Counted from the first letter of the stretch, positions 1 through 7,126 are shown. The stretch is 12,796 bases of DNA from Syntrophomonadaceae bacterium (GCA_028698695.1 JAQVWB010000030.1:1-12796); one strand, 5' to 3'. Program-made: numbers and translations. Notes: generated by a model not told the origin, from the letters alone.

Positions 1-4
1 CCAA

Positions 5-37
5 ATTATAACAGTAACACTTTACAAAACTTGTCTT
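5..37 (-). promoter_or_regulatory. Candidate extended -10 promoter for a gene beyond the left edge
   Basis: On the minus strand TGTTATAAT (5-13) is a perfect -10 hexamer with the TGn extension. It lies just after the ftsZ terminator, so it would drive the next minus-strand gene, which is outside the window. No -35 is seen at normal spacing. An AAGACA (32-37, 4 of 6 to TTGACA) sits 21 bases upstream of the hexamer, an unusually long spacing reminiscent of the Spo0A-activated spoIIG promoter of B. subtilis. In many spore formers spoIIGA-sigE follows ftsZ, but that gene cannot be seen here. The motif is seen; the identity of the target is inference. Confidence 0.4.
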
Positions 38-71
38 ATTTAATAATCTCTTAAATAAAAAGCAAATCCAA

Positions 72-107
72 ATAAAACAAAAAACCGGGGGTTATTTCAC
101 GGTTTTT
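72..107 (-). terminator. Intrinsic terminator after ftsZ
   Basis: About 40 bases past the ftsZ stop, an 8-bp stem (AAAAACCG at 100-107 pairing with CGGTTTTT at 80-87, minus-strand reading) encloses a 12-base loop. It is followed by a T-rich run (TTGTTTTATTT) down to about position 69. This fits a rho-independent terminator closing the ftsA-ftsZ transcript. The stem holds only three G-C pairs, so termination may be partial. The A-rich opposite flank means it could also act on plus-strand transcripts. Confidence 0.6.
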
Positions 108-148
108 ACTTTTAAGCTGTTTTTCTATTAAATTTTAGTGATATATTT

Positions 149-1210
149 TTATTTACGTCGCAGAAAAGGTGGTATCTCCAAGTCAGAGTTACTGAGAAAT
201 GAGGTTGGAGTATCAGAAGTTCTGGGTCGATATGCTTCTTTGGAAGATGGCGTCATTGAATTAAACCCGGTAGCAATTACTGTAACCCGGACTTCTTCAT
301 CAAGGCTCTCATCAATGTTGGCACCAAATATTATATTGGCTTCCGGGTCAGCTGCCTGGTGGATAATTTCAGCTGCTTCATTAATTTCGAATAAAGTCAG
401 ATTGTTTCCGCCGCTAATATTAAACAATACTCCTTTGGCTCCTTCAATGGAAGTTTCCAGCAACGGACTGGAAATAGCAGTACGAGCTGCTTCTGCTGCC
501 CGATTTTCACCTTTGGCAGTACCAATGCCCATTAAAGCTGAACCAGTATTTTGCATAACCGTCTGAACATCGGCAAAGTCACAATTAATTACCCCGGGTA
601 CTGCAATTAAATCTGATATACCCTGAACTCCCTGACGCAGAATATCATCAGCTATTTTAAATGCATCATTAAATCCGGTATGCTTATCTACTACTTGTAA
701 AAGTCGATCATTAGGAATAGTGATCAAACTATCTACTGCTTCCCGCAAAGCCTGTGTGCCTCGATCAGCCTGTCCGTTACGTTTACGACCTTCAAAAGAA
801 AAAGGTTTCGTAACCACACCCACAGTTAAAGCACCGCATTCTCTGGCTATTCGGGCAATAACCGGCGCTCCTCCGGTTCCGGTTCCACCGCCCATACCCG
901 CAGTTACAAAAACCATATCCGCAGAAGCCAGGGCTTTTTTAATCTCATCAGCAGATTCTTCAGCAGCCTTCATTCCAATTTCAGGATCTGCTCCTGCCCC
1001 AAGTCCCTTCGTGAGTTTTTCCCCCAGTTGAATCTTTTTTTCTGCCTTAGACAAATACAGAGCTTGCGCATCAGTATTAACGGCAATAAACTCAATTCCC
1101 TTCAGACCTGCTTCAATCATACGATTAATCGCATTATTGCCGCCTCCGCCTACACCTATTACTTTAATTTTGGCGAATTGCTCCATTTCCACATCGAAAT
1201 CTAATGGCAT
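149..1210 (-). CDS. ftsZ: Cell division protein FtsZ (tubulin-like GTPase)
   Basis: FtsZ polymerises with GTP into the Z ring at mid-cell and recruits the divisome. The 353-residue product is full length. The nucleotide-binding part has the GGGGNN loop (about 21-26) and the tubulin signature GGGTGTG (107-113). The T7 synergy loop reads NCDFAD (209-214) and carries the catalytic acidic residues D211 and D214; the Cys where Leu is usual is mildly odd. The C-terminal peptide DLEIPPFLRRK (343-353) is the docking site for FtsA, SepF and similar partners. The linker before it is short, roughly 25 residues. The ATG has a strong AGAGGAGG site 7 bases upstream, 18 bases after the ftsA stop, so the two genes are co-transcribed. 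A terminator follows. Confidence 0.98.
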   Translation of the reverse strand: MPLDFDVEMEQFAKIKVIGVGGGGNNAINRMIEAGLKGIEFIAVNTDAQALYLSKAEKKIQLGEKLTKGLGAGADPEIGMKAAEESADEIKKALASADMVFVTAGMGGGTGTGGAPVIARIARECGALTVGVVTKPFSFEGRKRNGQADRGTQALREAVDSLITIPNDRLLQVVDKHTGFNDAFKIADDILRQGVQGISDLIAVPGVINCDFADVQTVMQNTGSALMGIGTAKGENRAAEAARTAISSPLLETSIEGAKGVLFNISGGNNLTLFEINEAAEIIHQAADPEANIIFGANIDESLDEEVRVTVIATGFNSMTPSSKEAYRPRTSDTPTSFLSNSDLEIPPFLRRK

Positions 1211-1228
1211 TTGAAAACCTCCTCTGCC

Positions 1229-2452
1229 TTATCGAAATAAGTCTCTAAACCACGAAGAAACTTTTTCAACCATACTGTTTAATTGACTATTGCCTGCCGG
1301 CGTATAAACTATATTTTGCTGATTATACAATAATCCTCCCAATAGCGCAGCATTGCGGGGATGATTATACTCATCAGCAATACCTTTTATGTTTTCCGGC
1401 CATCCCAGTCTTACCGGAATATTAATATATTCTTCCATTACCTTCGCAAACCCTGCTAATTCTGCTCCACCCCCGGTTAATACTATACCGGCCGGCATAT
1501 ATCCCAAACAACCAAATTGTTCAAATTCTGCCATTATCATTTCACTCATTTCAATTACGCGAGCAGAAATAATATCCGCTACAACCTGTTGTGATATTTT
1601 GCTGGTTTCTTTGCCTTGTATATTTGGTACATTAAGCATTATTTCACTATTCGCCATATCCGGGCTGGCCAATCCATGGTTTTCTTTAATTTTGGCTGCT
1701 TCCTCCATAGAAGTTCGCAGCACTATAGCCAGATCCCTCGTTATATACTCACCGCCCATTGCTAATACGGTGGTATTAATCATGCTGCCATTTTCAAAAA
1801 AGCTTATTTCGATAGTCCCTCCACCAATATCAACCAATCCAACTCCCATTTCCTTTTCTGTAGGTGTCAGTACGGCTGAAGCGGCTAAAAGGGAATTATA
1901 TACCAATTGATTAATTCTAAGATTAATACGATGGGCGGTCCTCTGTAAATTCTGAATTCCGGCTACTGCTCCTACAACTACAGCAACTTCAGCTTCCAAA
2001 CGGCTTCCCACCATACCTACCGGATCTTTTACACCGTCATATCCATCTACAATATACTGTTTTTCAACTGTTTGGATAATGGTTCGGTCAAGAGGTAAGG
2101 AAATGTTACGTGCTGATTGTAGTACCCTCTGTTTATCTTCTTCATTAATTTCATAAATTGGATTACCTACCGCTACTACAGCATGATTACTGATGATACT
2201 GATACTTACACTGGAGAAACCAACTGTAGCACCAAATATCTCAATACCGGTAAGCCGTTCCAACTCATTTAAACAATTATCTATTGACTTGGAAGTACTT
2301 TCTATATCTATTATATTTCCCTTGCGTAGACCCAGAGATGGTACATGAGCAATTCCCAGGATATGTAGGTCCTGGCCATATATTTCTGCCATAGCGGCTT
2401 TAATTCTACTGGTACCAACATCCAAACTTACTGCAATATTTCTTTTACTAAT
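1229..2452 (-). CDS. ftsA: Cell division protein FtsA, probable ATT start
   Basis: FtsA is an actin-like ATPase that anchors FtsZ polymers to the membrane. With the ATT start at 2452 the product is 407 residues. Phosphate-1 motif DVGTSRIKA is at 11-19, phosphate-2 VDIGGGT at about 207-213 and the adenosine motif LTGGGAEL at about 325-332. The FtsA-specific 1C subdomain lies at roughly 84-165. The last ~14 residues (MVEKVSSWFRDLFR) form a typical amphipathic membrane-targeting helix. The frame is closed by TGA at 2501-2503, and no ATG, GTG or TTG occurs between it and a TTG at 2425. Starting at that TTG would delete the first beta strand (KRNIAVSL), which is conserved in the family. ATT at 2450-2452 gives the usual N-terminal length and has AAAGGGTG upstream. 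The function is certain; the start is inferred. Confidence 0.96.
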   Translation of the reverse strand: MSKRNIAVSLDVGTSRIKAAMAEIYGQDLHILGIAHVPSLGLRKGNIIDIESTSKSIDNCLNELERLTGIEIFGATVGFSSVSISIISNHAVVAVGNPIYEINEEDKQRVLQSARNISLPLDRTIIQTVEKQYIVDGYDGVKDPVGMVGSRLEAEVAVVVGAVAGIQNLQRTAHRINLRINQLVYNSLLAASAVLTPTEKEMGVGLVDIGGGTIEISFFENGSMINTTVLAMGGEYITRDLAIVLRTSMEEAAKIKENHGLASPDMANSEIMLNVPNIQGKETSKISQQVVADIISARVIEMSEMIMAEFEQFGCLGYMPAGIVLTGGGAELAGFAKVMEEYINIPVRLGWPENIKGIADEYNHPRNAALLGGLLYNQQNIVYTPAGNSQLNSMVEKVSSWFRDLFR

Positions 2453-2467
2453 GGGAACACACCCTTT
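2450..2467 (-). promoter_or_regulatory. ftsA ribosome binding site with ATT start codon
   Basis: On the minus strand AAAGGGTG (2460-2467) precedes ATT (2450-2452) with 7 bases between. Reading from ATT gives ISKRNIAVSLDVGTS, which matches the usual spacing of about 8-9 residues before the LDVGTS motif of FtsA. ATT is a rare initiation codon known from infC, where it makes translation sensitive to IF3. The assignment rests on absence of standard starts and on N-terminal family fit, not on experiment. Confidence 0.55.
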
Positions 2468-2474
2468 ACTGAAG

Positions 2475-2504
2475 CTAATAATAAAAATACAACATAAGGG
2501 TCAA
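2475..2504 (-). promoter_or_regulatory. Weak sigma-A-like promoter upstream of ftsA
   Basis: TTGACC (2499-2504, 5 of 6 to the consensus -35) is followed after 18 bases by TATTAG (2475-2480, 4 of 6 to TATAAT). It overlaps the sigma-H-like site. A vegetative promoter here would place the transcript start just ahead of the ftsA ribosome binding site. The match is modest in an AT-rich stretch, so chance is possible. Confidence 0.3.
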
Positions 2505-2513
2505 TATTCCTCT
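2485..2513 (-). promoter_or_regulatory. Candidate sigma-H promoter for ftsA-ftsZ
   Basis: AGAGGAATA (2505-2513) matches the Bacillus sigma-H -35 consensus RnAGGAwWW at every position. After an 11-base spacer, GTTGTATTT (2485-2493) matches the -10 consensus RnnGAATww except for one base in the GAAT core. Spacing and order are as expected, and initiation would fall about 25 bases before the proposed ftsA start. In B. subtilis ftsAZ also has a sigma-H promoter (P2) that raises expression at the start of sporulation. The motif is seen; the function is inferred by analogy. Confidence 0.5.
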
Positions 2514-2531
2514 TTCATCTAAAACATTTAT

Positions 2532-2867
2532 TTAATATTTTTTCAGCAAATAACGCCTAATAATACCAAGGTTTTGAAATATTCGAACTCCAAATACCAC
2601 CACAGCGGCCAAATACAGTTCCACCCCGAGTCGATCCCCAAAATAGGCCAGCCCGGCAGCAAGGAAAGTATTAACGATAAAACCACTGATAAAAATAGTA
2701 TTATCAAATCCATCTTCCATATAGGCTCTAATGCCCCCAAATACTGAATCCAATGCTGCTAAAACGGCAATCGACATATATTTTGCAAATACAACCGGTA
2801 AAAGAATCGGCATTTGAAAACCGATAATAAGACCTATTAATAAACAAAAAATGATTAATAACCACAT
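2532..2867 (-). CDS. sbp: Small basic membrane protein Sbp (DUF1290)
   Basis: This 111-residue protein is almost entirely hydrophobic, with about three membrane segments (roughly 2-26, 57-75 and 80-98), and ends in a basic tail (RRYLLKKY). The central stretch AALDSVFGGIRAYMEDGFDNTIFISGF is the most conserved-looking part and resembles the DUF1290/Sbp family encoded between divIB and ftsA in Bacillus and Clostridia. No biochemical function is established; a membrane role near the divisome is inferred from location. ATG at 2867 starts two bases after the upstream stop, with AAGGTGG inside the end of the upstream gene, so translation is probably coupled. A 79-base gap with promoter-like sequences separates it from the proposed ftsA start. 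Confidence 0.85.
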   Translation of the reverse strand: MWLLIIFCLLIGLIIGFQMPILLPVVFAKYMSIAVLAALDSVFGGIRAYMEDGFDNTIFISGFIVNTFLAAGLAYFGDRLGVELYLAAVVVFGVRIFQNLGIIRRYLLKKY

Positions 2868-2869
2868 AT

Positions 2870-3592
2870 CTATGATTCCACCTTTTCTTTGTTCTCTACC
2901 GGCCTTGCATAATTGAACTTCATCGTCCCGCTATAAGCAGGTATAATTATATCCTCTGACTTTTGTACATTTGTCTGTACGCCCAAATGCTTTAGTTGTT
3001 CCAGGTATCCACCGCGCATTTGAATTCCACTGTCCAGCATGTCCGGATTACCTATAGCTTTAATTATAATAGGCGGAGCAATTTTATCTAAATTAATTAA
3101 TATGGTAGTACCTGCACAGCGAACCTCTGACATCGCTACTATTCTCTTTCCATTGACTGATATAGCTTCGGCCCCGGAAGCTTTTAATTCATTTACCAGA
3201 ATCAGTAAATCCAGATCATGTATCAACCCCACATTGGGATTTTCACCTGCCTGCAACCCCGCAGCACTATCGTTCAAGGTTAATATTATACCTGTGCCTT
3301 TAATCTCAAATAACCCTGCTGCCATATTGGCTTTCTGAAGCTCCTCCTGCAAATCTGCCAGAGCCTGATCATTTTGTCTTACATTTTGTAGTTTATTGCG
3401 CAATGATATTACTTCTTCGGCCAGAGCATCACGTTCTTCGGTTACCAGAGTTAATTTATTGGTTAATTCAGTGACCCTTTCCGGTAAAAGACTGGATTCA
3501 ATATTTTCGGTGGTTTTAAATTGTATAGCCAGCATTATACCCAGTACGAGACATACTAAGGCTATTGATATCTGGGCTCCTTTGTTACGCAT
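2870..3592 (-). CDS. DUF881 (YlxW-like) membrane-anchored protein
   Basis: The 240-residue product has a short cytoplasmic N-terminus, one membrane segment (about 8-24), a heptad-like coiled coil (about 38-90, rich in L, E, K and R) and then the DUF881 domain (about 95-230). The latter includes the IKGTGIILTLNDS strand region and the SVNGKRIVAMSEVRCAG segment. The topology suggests a bitopic protein with its domain outside the membrane. DUF881 proteins (YlxW, YlxX) lie between divIB and sbp in B. subtilis; their role is not settled. Here there is one copy where B. subtilis has two. ATG at 3592 has an AGGAAGGGG site upstream and sits 35 bases after ftsQ. Confidence 0.85.
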   Translation of the reverse strand: MRNKGAQISIALVCLVLGIMLAIQFKTTENIESSLLPERVTELTNKLTLVTEERDALAEEVISLRNKLQNVRQNDQALADLQEELQKANMAAGLFEIKGTGIILTLNDSAAGLQAGENPNVGLIHDLDLLILVNELKASGAEAISVNGKRIVAMSEVRCAGTTILINLDKIAPPIIIKAIGNPDMLDSGIQMRGGYLEQLKHLGVQTNVQKSEDIIIPAYSGTMKFNYARPVENKEKVES

Positions 3593-3627
3593 AGTTATCC
3601 CCTTCCTGGTTTGAAAATTTTCCCCGG

Positions 3628-4362
3628 TTAGTCCCTGGTTTTTACTACTGGCTGACCTTTAAACCTTAAATCAATATATTCCAATTCTTCCGTACCATTC
3701 TCAGCAAAATCTGCTTCGATTGCAAAGGTCTGACTAATGTGCCCGGTCTTTTCCTGAAAGCGATCTGCATTACCAAATCTAATTTCTGTTCCTTTAATCG
3801 TATAAATTATAATTTCTTTACTCTTGTTTACATAATGAAATTCAGATATCTGTACCTGATCATTTTGGGAAAGTGAATCCCAGATTTTTTTAGCCAAACT
3901 GACAGCATCAGGGTATACTGGTTGTCCAAGATTTACTCTGGCCGGCATCTCATCAGCAGTTATTATGGGATAAGAGGCCGCGAAATGCGTAGATTTATCA
4001 ATACATATGCCATCCTCAGCCACACACAGGACTATATCATTGTACGGCATAAGGGCCCATATCTTTCGTTCCTTGATCATAATTTCAACCGTTCTCGGTA
4101 AATGTCTGGTCAAAGTAGCCTCTTTTATCATTGGATGCGTTCTAACAGCTCTGATAACACTTTCTTCATTAAGCTTAAATATGTTTCCTCCAATATTTAT
4201 ACTGGCCAGATTAATTACTTCTTCGCGGGAAACAAGATTCAGCCCAACTACTTCAACTTTCTCAATATTAAAAAATGAACTATGTAAGAAAAAATAAGAG
4301 GATACGATAATAATTAAAATTAATATGGAAAAACGAATAAATCGATGGGAGGTTTTTTTCAT
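3628..4362 (-). CDS. ftsQ: Cell division protein FtsQ/DivIB
   Basis: FtsQ/DivIB is a bitopic divisome protein that binds FtsL/DivIC and FtsB on the outer face of the membrane and helps control septal synthesis. The 244-residue product shows a basic N-terminus (MKKTSHRFIR), one membrane segment (about 11-28) and an FtsQ-type POTRA domain (about 32-99, starting FNIEKVEVVGLN and containing HLPRTVEIMIKERK). The beta domain follows to the end. Length and layout are typical. It is named divIB in Bacillus. The ATG at 4362 has a weaker site (GGTGA about 9 bases upstream). It is the first gene after a terminator and a candidate promoter, so it probably opens a division-gene transcript. Confidence 0.92.
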   Translation of the reverse strand: MKKTSHRFIRFSILILIIIVSSYFFLHSSFFNIEKVEVVGLNLVSREEVINLASINIGGNIFKLNEESVIRAVRTHPMIKEATLTRHLPRTVEIMIKERKIWALMPYNDIVLCVAEDGICIDKSTHFAASYPIITADEMPARVNLGQPVYPDAVSLAKKIWDSLSQNDQVQISEFHYVNKSKEIIIYTIKGTEIRFGNADRFQEKTGHISQTFAIEADFAENGTEELEYIDLRFKGQPVVKTRD

Positions 4363-4399
4363 AATTTGATTTCACCAATCCCCGTATTTACTGTGATTG

Positions 4400-4408
4400 A
4401 TTATAACA
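4400..4408 (-). promoter_or_regulatory. Extended -10 promoter upstream of ftsQ
   Basis: TGTTATAAT on the minus strand is a perfect TATAAT with TGn extension, 37 bases upstream of the ftsQ ATG. The best -35 at 17-base spacing (ATGATT, 4423-4428) is poor, which is acceptable for an extended -10 promoter. It lies just downstream of the murA terminator, giving a coherent end-then-start junction. The same nonamer recurs after the ftsZ terminator at 5-13. Confidence 0.55.
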
Positions 4409-4439
4409 GATATTTTTCATAAAATCATTAATGGTTAAT

Positions 4440-4463
4440 AAAAAAAAAGAGGTTTACCCCCTT
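4440..4463 (-). terminator. Intrinsic terminator overlapping the murA stop
   Basis: In minus-strand reading AAGGGG (4458-4463) pairs with CCTCTT (4447-4452), with one G-T wobble and a 5-base loop GTAAA. An uninterrupted run of nine Ts (4440-4448) starts in the stem and continues past it. The stem begins at the last bases of the murA stop codon, so translation ending there may interfere with folding. The stem is short; partial termination is likely. Confidence 0.5.
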
Positions 4464-5718
4464 AAATATTGTTTCTTCTTTCAATATCAGCTCCCAGATT
4501 TTTTAACTTTATATGGATTCTCTCATAGCCCCGGTCAATATGCTCAACCCGACTAATTACAGTTTCACCATCTGCCTGAAGTCCGGTCAGAATTAATGCA
4601 GCCCCGGCTCTCAGGTCGGTAGCTTCTACAAAGGCACCCTCGAGACGGTTTTTCCCTTTGATGATGGCAACCCGACCTTCAACTTTTATGTCGGCTCCCA
4701 TTCTACGCAGTTCCTGTACATGCATATAACGGTTTTCAAATATGGTTTCCACCATAATACTAGTACCACGTACAGTTGATAAAAGACTCATCATTTGTGG
4801 TTGCATATCAGTAGGGAACCCTGGATAAGGCATAGTTTTTATATCAGTTGAACGTAAACGGTTACGGCCTACCACTTTTATACCTGAGCTGGAATGAAAC
4901 ATTTCCAGACCTATCTCTTTCAGCTTGGCAATAATCGGTTGTACATGTTCAGGTACCACATTTTCCAACCATAATTCTCCCCGCGTTATAGCTGCTGCTA
5001 CCATAAAGGTTCCGGCTTCAATACGATCAGGTATAACACTATGCTCGACACTTCCCAAACGTCCTACTCCCTCAATCCTGATGGTATCCAATCCTGCCCC
5101 CTTTATCCTGGCACCCATACGATTCAGGAAGTTTTGTAAGTCAACAATTTCAGGTTCCCGGGCAGCATTTCGTATTAAAGTAGTACCATTTATTAAAGTC
5201 GCTGCCATCATTATATTTTCAGTTGCACCTACACTGGGAAAATCCAATAAAATATCCTTTATGCCTTCAGGTCTACCCTGACCTTCCATAAAACCATACT
5301 CTTCACTAATCTGATATCCTAGATTTTCAAATCCTTTTAAATGCAAATCCATAGGTCTGGTACCAATAGCACAACCGCCCGGATAAGCAATTCTGGCGTG
5401 ATGACATCGTGCCAGCAAGGCTCCCATCACCAAGTTTGAAGCTCTCATTTTACGGGATATATCCTCAGGTAATTCACAGGAATTAACTTTACTGCCGTCA
5501 ATAATCAGTACATCTTCTTCCCTGCTTACTGTGGCACCTAGTACCCTTAACGCCTCTGCCATTACTTTAATATCTTCCAGATCGGGTACTCCATTTAAAA
5601 CCACCTGTCCTGAACAAAGTAAGCTAGCTGCCATAATGGGAAGGGTAGAATTTTTCGAACCACTGATTTTAACCTGACCGTTAAGTGGTCGCATTCCTCT
5701 GATTAAAAAATTATCCAA
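4462..5718 (-). CDS. murA: UDP-N-acetylglucosamine 1-carboxyvinyltransferase MurA
   Basis: MurA transfers enolpyruvate from PEP to UDP-GlcNAc, the first committed step of peptidoglycan synthesis in the cytoplasm. The 418-residue product has the full EPSP-synthase-like fold length. SKNSTLP holds the conserved Lys22 and Asn23. The active-site loop YPGGCAIGTRP carries the catalytic Cys116, the residue targeted by fosfomycin, so the enzyme looks sensitive rather than a Cys-to-Asp type. PYPGFPTDMQPQ and the late DLRAGAALI segment are also typical. The start is TTG at 5718, preceded by GGAGGTG five bases upstream and 19 bases after the murC stop. Firmicutes often have two MurA paralogues; which one this is cannot be told here. 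MurB, the next enzyme, is not adjacent. Confidence 0.96.
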   Translation of the reverse strand: MDNFLIRGMRPLNGQVKISGSKNSTLPIMAASLLCSGQVVLNGVPDLEDIKVMAEALRVLGATVSREEDVLIIDGSKVNSCELPEDISRKMRASNLVMGALLARCHHARIAYPGGCAIGTRPMDLHLKGFENLGYQISEEYGFMEGQGRPEGIKDILLDFPSVGATENIMMAATLINGTTLIRNAAREPEIVDLQNFLNRMGARIKGAGLDTIRIEGVGRLGSVEHSVIPDRIEAGTFMVAAAITRGELWLENVVPEHVQPIIAKLKEIGLEMFHSSSGIKVVGRNRLRSTDIKTMPYPGFPTDMQPQMMSLLSTVRGTSIMVETIFENRYMHVQELRRMGADIKVEGRVAIIKGKNRLEGAFVEATDLRAGAALILTGLQADGETVISRVEHIDRGYERIHIKLKNLGADIERRNNI

Positions 5719-5737
5719 ATAAGCACCTCCGCTGGAG

Positions 5738-7126
5738 TTAGTTCTGCGGAACAGAGTTTTTCAATTTTTCCAGGAATTCTACTCCTATACGCCAAACATC
5801 TCCGGCTCCCATGGTAACAATTAAATCATTATCACGAGTATTTTGCCCCAGATATTTAACCACATCATCTGCTTCTTCAATATATACTACCTGGCAGCCA
5901 TTATTTCGAGCTGCTCCATAAATCAGCTGACTGTCAATTCCCGGAATAGGTTTTTCACCTGCTGCATATACTTTGGTAATAATAGCTAAATCGGCATGCT
6001 CCAATGCAAATCCTAATTGTTCACCCAATTGACGGGTACGTGTGTAACGATGAGGTTGAAATACTACTACCAGTCTTCCCTCATGAATAGTACGGGCAGC
6101 ATCTATAGTAGCCCTGATTTCGGTAGGATGATGAGCATAGTCATCAACTATGATGCGTTGCTGACAGTCTCCTATCAGTTCAAACCTGCGCTTGGCTCCC
6201 CTGAATTTAGCCAGAGCATTTTTTATCATCTCAAACTCCAGACCAATTTCCATTCCAACTGCTACCGCAGCTAAAGCATTAATAGCATTATGTTTACCAG
6301 GTACTGATAAACTGATTTCCCCCAGTAATTTCCCCCCGACTATAACTTCAAAGACTGACCCAATCCCTCTGGAACGCCAATTATCAATCCGGTACAGATT
6401 ATCCGTATTCTCACCATAGAATACATGACGAACAAAGGTATCTTTAACGACCTCCCGTACTTCCGGATAATCTCCACATAATACTGCAAACCCGTGCGGT
6501 TTGACGCCTCCAATGAATTGAGTAAAAGCCTGCTGTATCCTTTCAAAAGTCTCGTAAAAATCCAAATGATCATCTTCAATATTTGTTATTACTGCAACAT
6601 AAGGATGAATTGCCAGGAATGAGGCGTCACTCTCATCGGCTTCCACGACAAAGAGATCTCCTGTACCCAGCCGGGCATTCAGATGCGTGCCCTGTAATTC
6701 ACCACCAACTATCAAAGCAGGATCCTGATTACAATCTTCCAGAACTGTATATACCATAGCTGTGGTAGTTGTCTTCCCATGTGCCCCTGCTACGGCAATT
6801 CCATCCCTTTCATTAACCAGGTCGGCCAGTATTTGACCTCTCTTTATGACAGGTATATCCCTTTGCCTGGCCATTAACACCTCTGGATTATCAGGAGGTA
6901 TAGCAGTTGAAACTACTACCAAATCCACCCCTTCCTGCAAATTAGATGCATCATGGCCGGGAAAGAATATTACCCCTATGTTTTCCAAATAGCGGGTTAT
7001 TTCGTTTGATTGTAAATCTGACCCGCTGACTGTAATGCCTTTTTCTATCAAAACCCTGGCGATACCGCTCATTCCAGCCCCGGCTATTCCCACCATGTGA
7101 ATTCTGGACTTCAATATGGGGGACAT
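5738..7126 (-). CDS. murC: UDP-N-acetylmuramate--L-alanine ligase MurC
   Basis: MurC joins L-Ala to UDP-MurNAc using ATP, the first step of stem-peptide assembly. The 462-residue product has the three Mur-ligase domains. There is an N-terminal Rossmann domain with GIAGAGMSGIA (13-23), a central ATPase with GAHGKTTTT (114-122), EADESD (162-167), TNIEDDHLDF and the HN pair (279-280), and a C-terminal domain with DDYAHHPTE (328-336) and RYTRTR. An in-frame ATG lies 12 codons earlier (7162), but the ATG at 7126 follows AAGGAGATG at good distance and begins just before the Rossmann strand, so I prefer it. The 116-base gap from murG is the longest inside the precursor genes. murA follows after 19 bases. 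Confidence 0.96.
   Translation of the reverse strand: MSPILKSRIHMVGIAGAGMSGIARVLIEKGITVSGSDLQSNEITRYLENIGVIFFPGHDASNLQEGVDLVVVSTAIPPDNPEVLMARQRDIPVIKRGQILADLVNERDGIAVAGAHGKTTTTAMVYTVLEDCNQDPALIVGGELQGTHLNARLGTGDLFVVEADESDASFLAIHPYVAVITNIEDDHLDFYETFERIQQAFTQFIGGVKPHGFAVLCGDYPEVREVVKDTFVRHVFYGENTDNLYRIDNWRSRGIGSVFEVIVGGKLLGEISLSVPGKHNAINALAAVAVGMEIGLEFEMIKNALAKFRGAKRRFELIGDCQQRIIVDDYAHHPTEIRATIDAARTIHEGRLVVVFQPHRYTRTRQLGEQLGFALEHADLAIITKVYAAGEKPIPGIDSQLIYGAARNNGCQVVYIEEADDVVKYLGQNTRDNDLIVTMGAGDVWRIGVEFLEKLKNSVPQN

Noticed and set aside
138..566. Plus-strand open frame opposite ftsZ (142 codons)
   Set aside because: It is antisense to a well-supported gene, has no recognisable motif and no good ribosome binding site. 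The same applies to the other plus-strand frames in the window.
2501..2518. Mini-ORF ATG AAA GAG GAA TAT TGA in the ftsA frame, considered as a recoded upstream start of ftsA
   Set aside because: Read-through of the TGA would add a hydrophobic, Cys-rich stretch not typical of FtsA, the ATG has no ribosome binding site, and it overlaps the promoter-like motif.
2543..2740. Minus-strand 65-codon frame inside sbp
   Set aside because: It lies in another frame within the well-supported sbp gene and has low-complexity hydrophobic content; it is a shadow.
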